Below, piece by piece: positions 54,150 through 63,296 of a stretch of DNA of 64,000 nucleotides. Position numbers and translations under genes: made by a program. Under the pieces are notes generated by a model, which saw only the letters and a list, made by a program, of their open reading frames with translations, was not told the DNA's origin and made no database searches. Each line of letters begins with the position of its first letter. The stretch's first letter is position 1. Location of the stretch: the NCBI GenBank assembly GCA_020253445.1, contig JADCBP010000009.1:62001-126000 (forward strand), written 5' to 3'. Origin of the DNA: Methylobacterium sp. (GTDB lineage: Bacteria; Pseudomonadota; Alphaproteobacteria; Rhizobiales; Beijerinckiaceae).

Positions 54150-55184
54150 ATGGCTCGCTTCAAGGGGCGCGGCATGGCGTCCGTCAATTACCCGATCGGC
54201 ATGAATCTCGGCGGCGATCCCAGCCAGGCGCTGATCCATTCAAACCCAGACGGCAAGTTCACCGTGGCGCTCTCCGCCATCGATCTGGGGCAGGGCATGA
54301 AGCAGGTGACCCGGCAGGTGGCGGCGGAGACGCTCGGCGTGCCGATCGAGGATGTCTATGTCGACACCGCCGACAGCGATACCGGCCCGCATGATATGGG
54401 CTCCTTTGCCTCGCGCGGCACGCATCGCATGGGCAATGCCGTGATTGCCGCCGCCCGCGAGGCGAGGGGCGTGCTGCTTGAAGCCGCGGCCGAGGAACTG
54501 GAGGTCAACGCGACCGATCTCGTGACGGATGGCAAGGGCAACATCCATGTGAAGGGCGCGCCCTCGCGCTCGATCACGGTGCGGGCCACGGCGCAGGCCG
54601 CGCAGTTCAAGCAGGGCAAGACCATTGCCGGGCGCGGCATCTTCCTGATCCCGCTCTCTTCCGTCGATCCCGAGACCGGCGAGATGAACCCCAACACCGC
54701 CTTCGCCCATGCCTGCCTCGTGGCGGATGTGGAGGTGGATGACGAGACGGGCGAGGTCACCGTGCTCGGCATGAATTCGGCCTATGAACTCGGCCGCGTC
54801 ATCAACCCGAAGATGGTGGAGCAGCAACTCGTGGGCGGCGCCTGGATGGGGTTGAGCCATGCGCTCTATGAAACGCCCGAACCTTACTACCCCAATCCCG
54901 ATCACGGTCCGCGCGATTTCAACGAGTACCTGATGCCCGGTCCGGGCGACATCGCGCCCTATTCGATCACGATCCTCGAGCGGCCCGCGCCCGATGGGCC
55001 CTTCGGCGGCAAGGGGCCGGGCGAGATGTGCGCGAACCCGGTTCTGCCGGCCATCGCCAACGCCGTCTACAACGCGGTCGGCGTGCGGGTGAACGAGCTG
55101 CCGATCACGCCCGAGAAGATCCTGCGCGGCATCCGGGCGAATGGCGGCGCGAAGCCGCAACAGCGTCGTGGCGGAGCGCTCTGA
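54150..55184 (+). CDS. Molybdopterin-binding large subunit, C-terminal half (split CoxL-like)
   Basis: The 344-aa protein continues the large subunit: KGRGMASVNYPIGMNLGG, SAIDLGQGMKQVTRQVAAETLGVP (the second cofactor segment), and the catalytic glutamate motif FGGKGPGEMCANPVLPAI near residue 295. A TGAGATGG junction joins it to the first half. Both halves keep all conserved motifs, so a working two-chain large subunit is more likely than a frameshift. Confidence 0.87.
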   Translation: MARFKGRGMASVNYPIGMNLGGDPSQALIHSNPDGKFTVALSAIDLGQGMKQVTRQVAAETLGVPIEDVYVDTADSDTGPHDMGSFASRGTHRMGNAVIAAAREARGVLLEAAAEELEVNATDLVTDGKGNIHVKGAPSRSITVRATAQAAQFKQGKTIAGRGIFLIPLSSVDPETGEMNPNTAFAHACLVADVEVDDETGEVTVLGMNSAYELGRVINPKMVEQQLVGGAWMGLSHALYETPEPYYPNPDHGPRDFNEYLMPGPGDIAPYSITILERPAPDGPFGGKGPGEMCANPVLPAIANAVYNAVGVRVNELPITPEKILRGIRANGGAKPQQRRGGAL

Positions 55185-55201
55185 GCCATGAGCCCTCAAT
55201 C

Positions 55202-56086
55202 ATGACGATCCGCGCGCTCCCCAATGGTCTTTCGAGCCCCGAAGCCCTTTCGGAAGCCCTGCGCGCGGCCTATTACCTCGCGGATGACGGCATTGCGACC
55301 GCCGCCTTCCTCTCGCTTGCGCTTGGCAAGCCGCTGCTGCTCGAAGGTGCGCCGGGGGTGGGCAAGACGGAGGCCGCGAAGGCTCTTTCCGGCATTCTCG
55401 GGCGGCAATTGATCCGCCTCCAATGCTTCGAGGGGATCGATGCCAGCGCCGCGCTCTATGAATGGAACTATCCGCGCCAGATGCTCGCGATCCGGCAGGC
55501 GCGGGAAGGCGAGAGCGCCGATCTCTATCGCGACGATTTCCTGATCGAGCGGCCGATGCTCGCCGCCCTGCGGCGGCCGGAATCGACCGTGCTGCTCATC
55601 GACGAAATCGACCGTTCCGACCATGAATTCGAGGCTTTCCTGCTGGAATTCCTCTCGGATTTCTCGATCTCCGTCCCCGAGCGCGGAACCTTGCGCGCGG
55701 CCGAGCGTCCCGTGGTGATCCTCACCTCGAACCGCACGCGCGACCTGCATGAGGCTCTGCGTCGCCGCTGCATCTACCATTACATCGCCTACCCCGATCC
55801 GCAGCGCGAGGCGGCCATCATCATGCTGCGCTCCTCGGCCGTGGCGGAGGCAACCGCGCGGGCCGTGGTGCGCGCCGTGGGCCTGTTGCGGCAGGAGCCG
55901 CTGACCAAGCCGCCGGGCGTGGCCGAAGCCGTGGACTGGGCGGAGGCCGCGACCGCGCTCGCGCGCACCGGCACGCCCTGGCCGGATGCCTTCCGGCGCT
56001 CGATCGGTGCAGCTTTGAAGGACGAGGAAGATCTCGCCTTCCTCCGGCCCCGGCTCGATTCCCTCATCGCGGCGGTGGCGGCATGA
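55202..56086 (+). CDS. MoxR-family AAA+ ATPase (CoxD-like)
   Basis: The 294-aa MoxR-type ATPase has Walker A EGAPGVGKTEAAKAL and Walker B VLLIDEIDRSDHEFEAFLLEFLSD. In CO dehydrogenase systems CoxD with CoxE helps assemble the Mo/Cu active site; here it would mature the split hydroxylase. The ATG lies 17 nt past the preceding stop, and its stop overlaps the VWA gene start (ATGA). Confidence 0.9.
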   Translation: MTIRALPNGLSSPEALSEALRAAYYLADDGIATAAFLSLALGKPLLLEGAPGVGKTEAAKALSGILGRQLIRLQCFEGIDASAALYEWNYPRQMLAIRQAREGESADLYRDDFLIERPMLAALRRPESTVLLIDEIDRSDHEFEAFLLEFLSDFSISVPERGTLRAAERPVVILTSNRTRDLHEALRRRCIYHYIAYPDPQREAAIIMLRSSAVAEATARAVVRAVGLLRQEPLTKPPGVAEAVDWAEAATALARTGTPWPDAFRRSIGAALKDEEDLAFLRPRLDSLIAAVAA

Positions 56087-57219
56087 ACGGATCGATTCTC
56101 CCTGCGGCATCACGCCCCTTCGTGGCTTTTCCGACCCTGCTGCGGGAGCATGGCTTCGCTGTCTCGCCTGACCAGACCATCACGTTCCTTGAGGCGATCA
56201 CCCTTCTCGGCCCTCGCTCGCTGGAACAGGTGCGGCAGGCCGCCTGGGCGACGCTCGCGCCGCAGCCGCAGCAGCGCGAGAGGTTTGACGCCCTGTTCGA
56301 TTTCCACTTCCTCGGCGGTGTCGCCGAGCCGGGCGAGGCCGACGACTGGCAGCCTGACGAGGAAATGAACGTGCAGGAGGAGGCGGGCAGCCGCGAAATC
56401 CTCATCGGCGAGAACGTCAACGAAACGGGCCAGCAGGCGATCGAAGCCGAGGCCCTGGCGATCCGCGCGCTCAGGCCGCCGGATGCGAGCGATGTTCTCG
56501 CCCGTTTCGCACGGGATCTGCCGGCAGCGCTTCCCCGCCGGCGCGGCTATCGGTTCCGGCGGGCACGGCGCGGTGCCTCGATCGATCTCGCCCGCAGCCT
56601 GCGCGCTGCGATCCGCACCGATGGCGATGTGATGCGGCTCACCCGCCGCCGGCGCGCGAGCCGTCCCCGGCCGATCCTCCTGATGATCGATGTTTCCGGC
56701 TCGATGAAGAGCCGCACCGATGCCAATCTCGCTTTGGCGCATGTCATCGTGCAGAGCGCGCCACGGGTCGAGGTCTTCACCTTCGGCACACGACTCACAC
56801 GGGTCACGCGGGCGCTGAAACTGCGCAACCGCGAGCAGGCGCTCGCGCAGGCCTCGGGGCTTGTGGCGGATTGGGATGGGGGCACGCGGATCGGGGATGC
56901 GCTCGCGGCCTTCCTCGCCGTGCCGCGTTTCGCGGGCTATGCGCGCGGCGCGGTGGTGGCGATCCTCTCGGACGGGCTCGAACGCGGCGATCCCGGCGCG
57001 ATGATCGGTGCCGTGCGGCGGCTCGCGGCGCGCGCCTTCCGCATCGACTGGTTCTCGCCGCTCGCCGCCGATCCGGATTACCAGCCGCAGACGGAAGCCC
57101 TTGCGGCGATCCGCCCGATGCTTGCCTCGCTTTCCAACGGCAATTCCACCGCCGCGATCTGCCGGCATCTGCTCGCGCTCGGGCAGGGCGAGCCGATGCT
57201 GAGGGGGAGGGCGGCATGA
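56083..57219 (+). CDS. VWA domain protein (CoxE-like)
   Basis: The 378-aa protein has an N-terminal region of the CoxE type and a C-terminal von Willebrand A domain with MIDAS motif MIDVSGSMKSRTDANLALAH near 205 and DGGTRIGDAL later. It partners the MoxR ATPase in enzyme maturation. The stop overlaps the start of the amidohydrolase gene. Confidence 0.9.
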   Translation: MNGSILPAASRPFVAFPTLLREHGFAVSPDQTITFLEAITLLGPRSLEQVRQAAWATLAPQPQQRERFDALFDFHFLGGVAEPGEADDWQPDEEMNVQEEAGSREILIGENVNETGQQAIEAEALAIRALRPPDASDVLARFARDLPAALPRRRGYRFRRARRGASIDLARSLRAAIRTDGDVMRLTRRRRASRPRPILLMIDVSGSMKSRTDANLALAHVIVQSAPRVEVFTFGTRLTRVTRALKLRNREQALAQASGLVADWDGGTRIGDALAAFLAVPRFAGYARGAVVAILSDGLERGDPGAMIGAVRRLAARAFRIDWFSPLAADPDYQPQTEALAAIRPMLASLSNGNSTAAICRHLLALGQGEPMLRGRAA

Positions 57220-58094
57220 TCGACGCCCATTTCCACATCTGGCGACAGGCCGATCTGCCCTGGCTGATGGGGCCGATGCAGCCGCGCATCTTCGGGCCCT
57301 ATGAGCCGATCCGCCGGGATTACGAAATCGAGGAATATCTGGCCGATGCCGTCGGCAGCGGCATCACCGGCGCGGTCTATGTGCAGGCGAACTGGGCACC
57401 GGCGCGGGCGCTGGATGAAGTGCGTTTCGTGGCGGAATCGGCAAAGCGCGCGGAGTTCCCGGTGGGCATTGTCGCCCATGCCGACCTGCTCGCGGAGGAT
57501 ATCCGCCCCGCTCTGGATGCGCTCGCCAAGGAGCCATCCATGCGCGGCGTGCGCATGCAGCTCCACTGGCACGAAAACCCGCTCTACCGCTTCGCATCCG
57601 GCCCCGATATCGCCCGCGATCCGGTTCTCCAGCGCAATGTCGCGCGGCTTGGCGATTACGGCTGGAGCTTCGATCTGCAGGTCTTCGCGGGGCAGATGGC
57701 GGGTGCCGCGGAACTCGCGGCCGCCTGCCCGAAGGTCACCTTCGTGCTCCAGCATGCGGGGATGCTCGAAGACCTGTCGGAAGCGGGCATCGCCGAGTGG
57801 CGTTCGGGCATGAAGCTTCTCGCCAGGCAACCGAATGTCGTCAGCAAGCTCTCGGGCCTCGGCACTTTCCTGCGCCGGAACGACCCGGCCCATATCACCT
57901 TCATCCTCGCCGAGACGGTGGCGATGTTCGGCGCCTCACGCTGTCTCTTTGGCTCGAATTTCCCGATCGAGAAGCTCTGGACGAGCCATGCCGATCTCAT
58001 CGCCGCTCATCGCGCGGCTTCGGCTTCGCTGCCCGAAGCCGAGCAGGCGCAGATTTTCGCGGGCACCGCCCGCCAGACCTACAAGCTCAGATAA
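57216..58094 (+). CDS. Amidohydrolase family protein (2-pyrone-4,6-dicarboxylate-lactonase-like)
   Basis: The 292-aa protein begins with the amidohydrolase metal motif MIDAHFHIW, has HWHENPLYRF near 110, LQHAGM near 178 and FGSNFPIEKLW near 247 (Asn where many have the catalytic Asp region SDFPY). The short TIM-barrel form resembles the LigI/amidohydrolase-2 group that hydrolyse lactones. A GAGGGGGAGGGCGGC site precedes the ATG. Confidence 0.8.
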   Translation: MIDAHFHIWRQADLPWLMGPMQPRIFGPYEPIRRDYEIEEYLADAVGSGITGAVYVQANWAPARALDEVRFVAESAKRAEFPVGIVAHADLLAEDIRPALDALAKEPSMRGVRMQLHWHENPLYRFASGPDIARDPVLQRNVARLGDYGWSFDLQVFAGQMAGAAELAAACPKVTFVLQHAGMLEDLSEAGIAEWRSGMKLLARQPNVVSKLSGLGTFLRRNDPAHITFILAETVAMFGASRCLFGSNFPIEKLWTSHADLIAAHRAASASLPEAEQAQIFAGTARQTYKLR

Positions 58095-58110
58095 CGAGGA
58101 GGAACCCCCC

Positions 58111-58959
58111 ATGCCGCTGGAAATCAAGGTGCTCGATTATGGCGATATCGAGCTGGAATCGAGCTTCCTCGTCCTGGGTCGCGGCTGCGGCCAGCGCAAG
58201 CGCACCTATACCTACGGCTTCCTGATCCTCGGCGGGCCCTGGCCCGTGGTGGTCGATACCGGCTATCGCCACAACCAGATCATGGAAAGCCTCGGCATGC
58301 GGGGCCTGCAATTCCACGAGAACATGATCGAGAACCAGCTGATGAAGCACGGCGTGCGCATGGGCGATGTGCGCTACGTCGCGCATACCCATCTGCATAT
58401 CGACCATGCCGGGAAGGACGAGCTTTTCCCGATGAACACCACGGTGATCATCAACCGGCGCGAACTCGAATATTCCGTCTCGGGGCTGATGCATCCGCAA
58501 TACCCCGCGCCGGACATCAAGCACCTGATCGACCGGCTGCACACGAAGCATGCGCTCCGGCTCGAGGATCTCGAACTCACCGGGATGATCGAGCTTTTCC
58601 CCGGCTGCTACCTTGAGGCGGCGGGTGCCCATACGGAGGGCTCGATGAACATCCATGTCGACACCGCCGAGGGGCGCGCGACCATCTGCGGCGACGTGAT
58701 CTATGATTTCAACGACCAGATCGTGGACCCGTATCACGAAATCCATGCCGATGAGCCGCGCGTCACCGGCAATCACGGCACCACGAAAAGGCAGGAAAAG
58801 GCCGCGATCAAGAAGCTGCTCAACGGCTCGCGCTTCCTGCTGCCGGTGCATGACAAGCCTGCGAGGATCGAGGCCGGGCAGGTCACGGGCCGGCTCGACA
58901 TGGCCGTGCCCGGCCCGCTGGTCCAAAGCGTGCCGAAGCGCAACTGGTTCCCGGTCTGA
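58111..58959 (+). CDS. Metallo-beta-lactamase-fold hydrolase, AHL-lactonase family
   Basis: The 282-aa protein has HTHLHIDHAG (metal motif HxHxDH near 92), a following His in AAGAHTEGS, CGDVIYDF and a late HDKPARIEAG. The family (N-acyl homoserine lactonase-like) opens lactone rings. In this locus it may act on a lactone intermediate; quorum quenching is the alternative. The ribosome site is GAGGAGG. Confidence 0.82.
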   Translation: MPLEIKVLDYGDIELESSFLVLGRGCGQRKRTYTYGFLILGGPWPVVVDTGYRHNQIMESLGMRGLQFHENMIENQLMKHGVRMGDVRYVAHTHLHIDHAGKDELFPMNTTVIINRRELEYSVSGLMHPQYPAPDIKHLIDRLHTKHALRLEDLELTGMIELFPGCYLEAAGAHTEGSMNIHVDTAEGRATICGDVIYDFNDQIVDPYHEIHADEPRVTGNHGTTKRQEKAAIKKLLNGSRFLLPVHDKPARIEAGQVTGRLDMAVPGPLVQSVPKRNWFPV

Positions 58960-58991
58960 GCCCGCGTTCCTGACCCGGCGGAGGGAAGCAC

Positions 58992-60581
58992 ATGACAACG
59001 CATGTCGCGCTGGACCCGGCTTTTGCCGAACTCGTCGACCTCTGGGCTCCGGTTCGCCAGATCGGCACCGGCTTCCAGTTCACGGAAGGCCCGATCTGGC
59101 ATCCGCGGGATCATCACCTCCTGTTCTCGGACATGCCGGGCGATGTGCGCCGCCGCTGGGATCGCGCGGGCGTCACCGAGGTGATGCGCCCGGCGAACAA
59201 ATGCAACGGCATGACCTATGATGCCGACCTGAACCTCATTGTCTGCGAGCATGCGACCTCGACCCTCGTGCGCGAGCGCTCGGATGGAAGGCGCGAGGTG
59301 CTTGCCTCGCATTTCGAGGGCCGCGAACTCAACAGCCCCAATGATGTTGTCGTGAAGAGCGACGGGGCGATCTATTTCTCCGACCCCTGGTATGGCCGCA
59401 TGCCGGTTTATGGCGTGGAACGGCCGAGGCAACTCGGCTTTCAGGGCGTCTATCGCATCGCGCCCGGTGGCGGGCAGCCGCAATTGCTGGTGGAACGCAT
59501 GCTGTTCGACCAGCCCAACGGGTTGTGCTTCTCGCCGGATGAATCCCGTCTCTATATCAACGACACGGTGCAGCACGTCATCCGCGTCTTCGATGTGAAG
59601 CCGGATGGAATGCTGTCCAACGGTCGCATCTTCGCCTCGGGAATCGTCTCGGCCAGCGAGCCCGGCGTGCCGGATGGCATGAAATGCGACCTTTTCGGCA
59701 ATGTCTGGGTCTGCGGGCCCGGTGGCGTCTGGACCTATGCGCCGGATGGGCGGCTCATCGGCAAGCTGCGCGTGCCCGAACTCGTCGGCAACCTCACCTG
59801 GGGTGGGCCGGATTTCCGCACCCTGTTCCTCACCGCGACGCATTCGGTCTATGCGGTTGAAACCAAGGTGGGGCCGCGCACCGAGCCCTATATGCGACAG
59901 GGCACGAGCGGCCGCGCTTCCGCCCCGCAGGCCGGGGCGAGCATCGGCCGGAACGGCGCGAAGAAGGCCGCGCCGGGCTATGCGCTCGATTCCTCCCGCT
60001 GTGTGCTGATCATCCAGGACATGCAGAACGATGTGGTGATGGAGGGCGGCGCCTTCGCCTCTTCCGGTTCCCCCGTCCATTGCCGCGAGCAGAACGCCAT
60101 CGGCAATGCCGCGCGCCTCGCAGCGGCGGCAAGGCAGCGCGGCATACCCGTCATCCATGTCTGGTTCGTGGTGGAGCCGGGCTGCCCCGGTGTCACGATG
60201 AACGCGCCGCTCTTCGAGGGCCTTGCCGATGCGCGCGCGCTGGTGCGCGGCAGCTGGGGCGTGGCACCCGTGCCGGGGCTCGAGGCCCAGCCCGGCGATC
60301 ATGTCGTCGAGAAGCAGCGCATGAGCGCCTGGGAGGGCACGCGGCTCGAAACCGTGCTGAAGGCGCTGAAGCGCGACATCGTGATCGTCACCGGCGCATG
60401 GACCAACATGTCGATCGAGCACACGTCGCGCACCGGCGCGGACAAGGGCTATTTCATGGTCGTGCCCGAGGATTGCTGCTCCACCATGAATGCCGAATGG
60501 CACACGGCTTCGGTGAATTACGCGTTGCAGAATGTCGCGGTCATCACCGATGCCGATGCCCTGATCGGCGCCTGGGGCTGA
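58992..60581 (+). CDS. Fusion of SMP-30/gluconolactonase and isochorismatase-like domain
   Basis: The 529-aa protein has an SMP-30 beta-propeller (about 25-295) with metal residues in TEGPIW (Glu32), SPNDVV (Asn118) and VPDGMKCD (Asp228). A basic linker (300-330) leads to an isochorismatase-like hydrolase domain (335-525) with Asp343 (IIQDMQND) and Lys441 (VEKQRMSAWEGT). The third catalytic position, normally Cys in TNVCVEST, is Ser474 here (TNMSIEHT). The fusion would couple a lactone step to an amide-hydrolase-like step. The second domain may be inactive or use Ser. Confidence 0.85.
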   Translation: MTTHVALDPAFAELVDLWAPVRQIGTGFQFTEGPIWHPRDHHLLFSDMPGDVRRRWDRAGVTEVMRPANKCNGMTYDADLNLIVCEHATSTLVRERSDGRREVLASHFEGRELNSPNDVVVKSDGAIYFSDPWYGRMPVYGVERPRQLGFQGVYRIAPGGGQPQLLVERMLFDQPNGLCFSPDESRLYINDTVQHVIRVFDVKPDGMLSNGRIFASGIVSASEPGVPDGMKCDLFGNVWVCGPGGVWTYAPDGRLIGKLRVPELVGNLTWGGPDFRTLFLTATHSVYAVETKVGPRTEPYMRQGTSGRASAPQAGASIGRNGAKKAAPGYALDSSRCVLIIQDMQNDVVMEGGAFASSGSPVHCREQNAIGNAARLAAAARQRGIPVIHVWFVVEPGCPGVTMNAPLFEGLADARALVRGSWGVAPVPGLEAQPGDHVVEKQRMSAWEGTRLETVLKALKRDIVIVTGAWTNMSIEHTSRTGADKGYFMVVPEDCCSTMNAEWHTASVNYALQNVAVITDADALIGAWG

Positions 60582-60868
60582 CCCCGGGGCGGGAACAGAC
60601 CCGAGAGAAGCAGGTGGCCCGCGCCCGACCATCGCAACTCTTCGCGTTTTTCTTTGTTCTTCGCGTTTTTTCTTTCGATCAACCGGCGATCTCCCTGATC
60701 GCATGAGATCGGTCTGCGGCAGCACGCGCTTCGAGGCGCATAGCGAAGCCGCGGGCGATCGATGCCGATGGAGGTGCCGGCCGCCTCCGGCGGCATCTGC
60801 ATGCCCGTGAACGGGAGAACGGCAACTGGCCCGCCCCGCTTCCGCAAAGGAGTTCTCGAGCGCCTCTT
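60582..60868. other. Gap between the fusion gene and the convergent hypothetical gene
   Basis: This 287-bp stretch contains an imperfect direct repeat, CTTCGCGTTTTTCTTTG at 60640-60656 and a similar copy at 60659-60676. The T-runs could act as a terminator for the long plus-strand operon. I see no gene in it. Confidence 0.45.
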
Positions 60869-61624
60869 CTATGGCCGTCGCGCGCTGCGCATCTCATTCA
60901 CGGATCGGGAAAGCAGCTGGTCGCGCTGTTGCGCGTGGTGAATTTCAAAGGACCGCATAAAGTCAGCCACATTGGCGGATACTGCTTCCAGAATAGTTCC
61001 TGCCTCGCGGATATCGTTGTAATTGGCGCTGTAGAATTGGATCCGGTAGGAACCGAGATCGGCAGCCGCCACTTTCTGGTGGGCGAGCCGCGGTAAGGGG
61101 GAGGGAAGCTCGGTTACCGAGACACCCGTCGGAGCACTCGCAACCCTTTCACGCGGGAAGATCTTGATTTCAGGACCGTTCAAAGTGTTGCTCTGGAACG
61201 AACCATTGATGAACACAAAGGTCCTGACGTTGGTGGTGAAGTCATAGTTGCTCTCAGGCGAGAAATCCCAGACCAGGGAGGCGATGCCGTCGCTGTCGGT
61301 AAATCCCACGGGAGCCCATGCGCCATCCTTGTCCCGGATGTTGAAGTAGACGCTCGTGAACGGAACCGGGTTTCCCTCCGAACTCATGAGACGCGCCCGG
61401 AAAGTCACGGTCGAACCGGCCGTGATCGATGAGGGGTAGGATTCGAAGCTCAACGTATAGGGCTGCGCCCAGGCCGGCTGCGCGAGGGCGAGGAACAGCG
61501 CGACAAACGGAAGACCCGGGCTGCGGAACGCCCTGCGGCAAAACCACCTGCGAAGCGGGGCAAAAGCCGGGATCAACGGAACACGGTACCAATTCGGCCT
61601 GCTCACAACCAGAACATGCGACAT
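60869..61624 (-). CDS. Secreted hypothetical protein with Ig-like region
   Basis: From the ATG at 61624 the product is 251 aa; longer in-frame starts exist at 61645 and 61723. An n-region rich in Arg is followed by a hydrophobic signal (GLPFVALFLALAQPAWA) with likely cleavage before QPYTLSF. The mature part, SSITAGSTVTFRARLMSSEGNPVPFTSVYFNI...DSDGIASLVWDF, resembles a bacterial Ig-like (Big_1/invasin-type) repeat. The C-terminal 80 residues have no recognisable motif. It lies opposite the long operon and does not belong to it. Confidence 0.6.
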   Translation of the reverse strand: MSHVLVVSRPNWYRVPLIPAFAPLRRWFCRRAFRSPGLPFVALFLALAQPAWAQPYTLSFESYPSSITAGSTVTFRARLMSSEGNPVPFTSVYFNIRDKDGAWAPVGFTDSDGIASLVWDFSPESNYDFTTNVRTFVFINGSFQSNTLNGPEIKIFPRERVASAPTGVSVTELPSPLPRLAHQKVAAADLGSYRIQFYSANYNDIREAGTILEAVSANVADFMRSFEIHHAQQRDQLLSRSVNEMRSARRP

Positions 61625-62258
61625 CGCCCAGCCCACCCTTCTCATCAAGCGTAAGGGCTGTCTGCGAAGTCTCAGGCAAAGGTTCGCCCTGCCGGAAACG
61701 ATGACAACCCGCCGCGAGCGCAACGTTCCTGCGCCCTTGCCGGAACAGGGTTAGGCCTGCGACAGGGTTGGGAGAAGGTGCTGAAAAAGACTAGTCCAAC
61801 ACCCTGAATTACCTCCAGAATCATCCGGTCCTGTCATGCATCGTCCTGGTCTCCGGGCAGATCGGTTGCCCAGGCCATTCATTCAATTTGAGCCGGTCGG
61901 CGATCGAGATGTCGCAGGAGCCTGATATTCGGGGGCGGCAAGTGAACCCGCTCTCGCAAGATGCCCCGGGATATCAACTCGTGTCATTCGCGATCAACTC
62001 GCGTCCCGGATGGTGCCACACCGATCGCGATCGCGTGCCCGGCATGCCTTTCCGCTGTTCCGCGCAAGGCCGCCAGCATCCGCGCCGGAATCATCCTCGC
62101 CGGAATCATCTGCGCCGGAATCATCCGCGCATCCGTCGCATCTCAGCGGAATGCCTCCTGAAGGCCTGCCTCATGATCGGGCGGCAGGCTGGTCGCAGCC
62201 CCGTCGCAGCCGTCAATTCGGCGTGGCTGGGGTCCTCGACCGGGGTGAGCCTGATCGG
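61625..62258. other. Long gap with a short tandem repeat
   Basis: About 630 bp lie between the secreted-protein start and the EamA gene end. The only structure I see is a 15-bp triplicate at 62082-62126 and a repeated ATCAACTCG (61975, 61998). Open frames across it lack ribosome sites and show no family features. Confidence 0.5.
62082..62126. repeat. Three tandem 15-bp repeats
   Basis: GCGCCGGAATCATCC (62082-62096), TCGCCGGAATCATCT (62097-62111) and GCGCCGGAATCATCC (62112-62126) follow one another. The first and third are identical. Confidence 0.9.
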
Positions 62259-63185
62259 TCAGGATGCGTGATCGCCATTGCCGCGCGCTGCCCGTTCCCG
62301 TGCCTCGCGCGCCCGCACATGTTCGCGATGCGCCGTGTAGATGCCGCTCGCGACGATGAGAATCGCACCGGCGGCGATCCAGCGATCCGGCAGGCTGCCG
62401 AAAACAAGGTAGCCGAGGATCGTCGCCCAGACGAGCTGCGCATAGGAGAAGGGCGCGAGGAACGAGGCACTCGCGCGCTCATAGGCGAAGACCAGCATGG
62501 AATGGCCCACAATCGAGATGCCGCCGATCAGGCTCATCAGCAGCCATTCCTGCCCGTTCATGGGGCGCCAGAAGAAGGGAATCAGGACAGTGGCGCCTGC
62601 GAGCATCACAAGGCTCGTCCAGACGAGTGTCGTCGCGGCGCGGTCATGGGCGGAGACCGAGCGGGTCACCACCGCCGCGAAGGACCAGAGCAGGGCCGCG
62701 CCCAGCGGATAAAGGGCGGCCATCTGGAAGGCGCTGGTTCCGGGCCGGATGATCAGCAGCATGCCGGCAAAGCCCAGAAGCGTCGCGGCCCAACGCCGCA
62801 CGCCTACCTTTTCCTTCAGCATCAGCACCGAAAGAACCGTGATCAGCAGGGGCCAGACGAAGTTGATCGCGCTCGCATCCGCCAGCGGCAGATGCGAGAG
62901 CCCGGATACGAACAGGAAGGACGAACCGAGGATCGCGAAGCCGCGAAAGACCTGTGTCTTCGGATGATCGGTATGGAAAACCGCCGGTCCGATCTTCCAC
63001 AGCGCATAAGGCACCGTGAAGGCCACGACGATCGCGCAACGCACAAACAGCATCTGCACGGGGTGGAGCGTGCCGACAGCGAGCTTGGCGATGGAATCGC
63101 CGGTCGCGAACATCACTGTCGTCAGCAGAAGCAGGAGAAGTGCGACCGGCTTGTTTTCGGCCGGCCGTTCGTAGGAGTCGGACAT
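62259..63185 (-). CDS. DMT superfamily (EamA) transporter
   Basis: The 308-aa protein has ten hydrophobic segments in two EamA repeats, with FVRCAIVVAFTVPYALWKIG, LADASAINFVWPLLITVLSVLMLKEKVGVRRW in the first and ERASASFLAPFSYAQLVWATILGYLVFGSLPDRW in the second. It likely exports a small metabolite. The substrate is not predictable. It stands alone between the secreted protein and selO. Confidence 0.85.
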   Translation of the reverse strand: MSDSYERPAENKPVALLLLLLTTVMFATGDSIAKLAVGTLHPVQMLFVRCAIVVAFTVPYALWKIGPAVFHTDHPKTQVFRGFAILGSSFLFVSGLSHLPLADASAINFVWPLLITVLSVLMLKEKVGVRRWAATLLGFAGMLLIIRPGTSAFQMAALYPLGAALLWSFAAVVTRSVSAHDRAATTLVWTSLVMLAGATVLIPFFWRPMNGQEWLLMSLIGGISIVGHSMLVFAYERASASFLAPFSYAQLVWATILGYLVFGSLPDRWIAAGAILIVASGIYTAHREHVRAREARERAARGNGDHAS

Positions 63186-63268
63186 CTCTGGGCGCGTCGC
63201 GTTCCGGCCCGGGTTTGCCGAGTCGGGCCTGATTTTATCTTGCGATGGTTTGGCGCCCTGTGTCGATC

Positions 63269-63288
63269 ACGGTTTTGCGAAAAACCGT
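63269..63288 (-). terminator. Hairpin downstream of selO
   Basis: ACGGTTTT at 63269-63276 pairs with AAAACCGT at 63281-63288 around GCGA, 9 nt past the selO stop on the minus strand. It has no separate U-run, so termination is only probable. Confidence 0.5.
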
Positions 63289-63296
63289 TCGGCCAT

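Noticed and set aside
52439-55184. Carbon monoxide dehydrogenase (aerobic, CoxL)
   Set aside because: The active-site loop reads PSTAMRGFG and lacks the AYxCSFR motif with the Cu-binding Cys, so a hydroxylase of the same family is the better call.
61888-62271. A 127-codon open frame containing RRNHP repeats
   Set aside because: The repeats are simply the translated 15-bp triplicate; there is no ribosome site and no homology I recognise, and it overlaps the end of the EamA gene.
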